From the NCBI GenBank assembly GCA_964473735.1, contig CAYYQD010000074.1, positions 1-6,874 of the forward strand: a DNA stretch of 6,874 nt, given 5' to 3'. The notes beneath the pieces are model-generated. The model ran no database searches. It saw only the letters and a list, made by a program, of their open reading frames with translations, and was not told the origin of the DNA. Of this stretch, positions 6,112 through 6,874 are shown in pieces (the stretch's first letter is position 1; every line of letters begins with the position of its first letter). The translations under genes were made by a program, and so were the position numbers. Source of the DNA: JAADCS01 sp964473735. Lineage in GTDB: Bacteria > Hydrothermota > Hydrothermia > LBFQ01.

Positions 6112-6306
6112 ATGGTGGCACCTAAGATGCACCGAACGAACTGGATCCTCTGGGGGTTGGCCGTGGTTAGCATTTTAGCAGGCTTCTATCTAACAGCCGT
6201 GGGGGAAAAGATAATCTCAACGGTGCTTTTCATTTTGGGCTACGCCGTATTCCCCGTAGCGGCCATCCTGATAAGGAGGGAACCCTTTAAAACGGGACAG
6301 GAATGA
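6112..6306 (+). CDS. Small two-helix membrane protein, unknown function
   Basis: The 64-residue protein has two predicted transmembrane helices, about residues 11-30 (WILWGLAVVSILAGFYLTAV) and 34-54 (ending VFPVAAILI), joined by a tight GEK turn. Both ends are short and basic, so both would face the cytoplasm. The pattern 'NWIL..GL....GF.L...G' followed by a helix ending 'LGY...P.AIL' recalls small two-helix proteins such as the DUF3098 type, but this is only a resemblance by eye. The start could also be the second ATG at 6127, which gives 59 residues; the first is preferred because a TAAAAT box sits 8 nt before it. The stop overlaps the next start as ATGA (6303-6306), so the two proteins are translationally coupled and probably related in use. 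Confidence 0.75.
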   Translation: MVAPKMHRTNWILWGLAVVSILAGFYLTAVGEKIISTVLFILGYAVFPVAAILIRREPFKTGQE

Positions 6307-6800
6307 GGATATTAGTCCTTTCCGACACCCATATACCCCATCGGGCGAGGCTCCTACCGGAGGAGTTCTACGAGAGGGTGGATGAGGTGGACCTTATAAT
6401 ACACGCAGGCGATTTCACCTCCGTTCAGGTTTTAAGGGAGTTGGAGAGCTTCAAACCCACCATCGGGGTGTGTGGGAACATGGACGACGCGGACATATGG
6501 AGTCTCCTACCCGAGATGCGGGTAGAGAACCTTGAAGGTGTGAGGATAGGCGTTTTCCACGGCGTGGGGTCTCCACTGGGCCTTGAGAAGAGGGTTAGGG
6601 AGAAGTTCCGGAGGGAAGGGTTAGACGTGGACCTGATAGTCTTCGGCCATAGCCACCGGTGGTTCTACGGTGAGGTGGATGGCGTTAAGATGCTCAACCC
6701 CGGCTCCCCTACGGACAGAGTTTTTGCGCGCAGGAGGTCCTTCGCTATCCTGACCGTAGAGAGGGGGGTGTTTGAGGTTGAGAAGGTTGAGGTAGATTAG
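6303..6800 (+). CDS. Metallophosphodiesterase of the YfcE/MJ0936 family
   Basis: The 165-residue cytoplasmic enzyme belongs to the calcineurin-like metallophosphoesterases, which use two divalent metal ions to hydrolyse phosphodiesters. All metal-ligand motifs are present and in order: SDTHIP with D8 and H10, HAGDF with the bridging D37, GNMDD with N59, FHG with H86, and GHSHR with H116 and H118. The closing segment LNPGSPTDR is typical of the YfcE/MJ0936 group, and 165 residues is its usual length. Members act on artificial phosphodiesters in vitro, often with Mn or Ni; the natural substrate is generally unknown, so none is proposed. The ATG overlaps the stop of the membrane-protein gene (ATGA). 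Only a weak GGGACAGGA precedes it, which points to coupling with the upstream gene. The stop is TAG at 6798-6800. Confidence 0.95.
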   Translation: MRILVLSDTHIPHRARLLPEEFYERVDEVDLIIHAGDFTSVQVLRELESFKPTIGVCGNMDDADIWSLLPEMRVENLEGVRIGVFHGVGSPLGLEKRVREKFRREGLDVDLIVFGHSHRWFYGEVDGVKMLNPGSPTDRVFARRRSFAILTVERGVFEVEKVEVD

Positions 6801-6835
6801 AGGCCCACACCTTACTAACCGTCCATTGCACGGAT

Positions 6836-6873
6836 GGTATCACTTTGGGTACGAAATCTGCAGAAGTGGTACC
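6836..6873. repeat. Imperfect inverted repeat downstream of the phosphodiesterase gene
   Basis: GGTATCACTT (6836-6845) and AAGTGGTACC (6864-6873) are complementary over 10 positions with a single T-G wobble, around an 18-nt loop. Further U-G pairs could extend it by one base at each end (6835/6874 and 6846/6863). An overlapping smaller hairpin, CCGTCC (6819-6824) with GGATGG (6832-6837), shares two bases with it, so the two could not form fully at once. It may be a terminator stem, part of a structured RNA or an operator. The window ends here, so any following T-run is not visible. Confidence 0.45.
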
Positions 6874-6874
6874 G

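Overview
The window looks like a piece of a thermophilic bacterial genome. The evidence is a bacterial FtsW/RodA-family protein, a lipoprotein signal peptide, TATAAT-like -10 boxes, heavy use of ATA for Ile (by my count 11 of 18 Ile codons in the ftsW-like gene, against 6 ATC and 1 ATT) and of AGG/AGA for Arg, and proteins rich in Glu/Lys/Arg. I cannot name the species. The window is a scaffold piece: exactly 100 N at 5252-5351 join two contigs, so the left and right parts may not be true neighbours.

Left part (1-1428): the 3' portion of a probable type II restriction endonuclease gene, cut by the window edge, overlaps by 8 nt a beta-class amino-methyltransferase gene (TSPPYN before DPYCGSGTT). 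Together they form a restriction-modification pair. By eye I find no CTAG anywhere in the window, although every other palindromic tetranucleotide occurs, so CTAG is a testable guess for the target. A tRNA gene with anticodon CAT follows (1482-1554), with its own -10 box.

Middle part (1621-5241): three genes on the + strand overlap end to end. They encode a secreted lipoprotein, a 583-residue soluble protein with three ACT-like segments and no recognisable catalytic domain, and an FtsW/RodA-type peptidoglycan glycosyltransferase. The 40-nt and 17-nt overlaps suggest one transcript, but the middle protein is not one I recognise and the joint role is open.

Right part after the gap (5352-6874): a 122-bp stretch without a convincing gene, a minus-strand class I SAM-dependent methyltransferase, and a divergent + strand pair (a small two-helix membrane protein and a YfcE/MJ0936-type metallophosphodiesterase with an ATGA overlap). 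The last 75 bases are non-coding and contain inverted repeats.

A recurring theme is that genes opening a transcription unit (1621, 6064 minus, 6112) have a TANNNT box only 7-13 nt before the start codon and no Shine-Dalgarno sequence, which suggests leaderless or near-leaderless mRNAs. Internal genes at 550 and 4132 do carry GGAGG.
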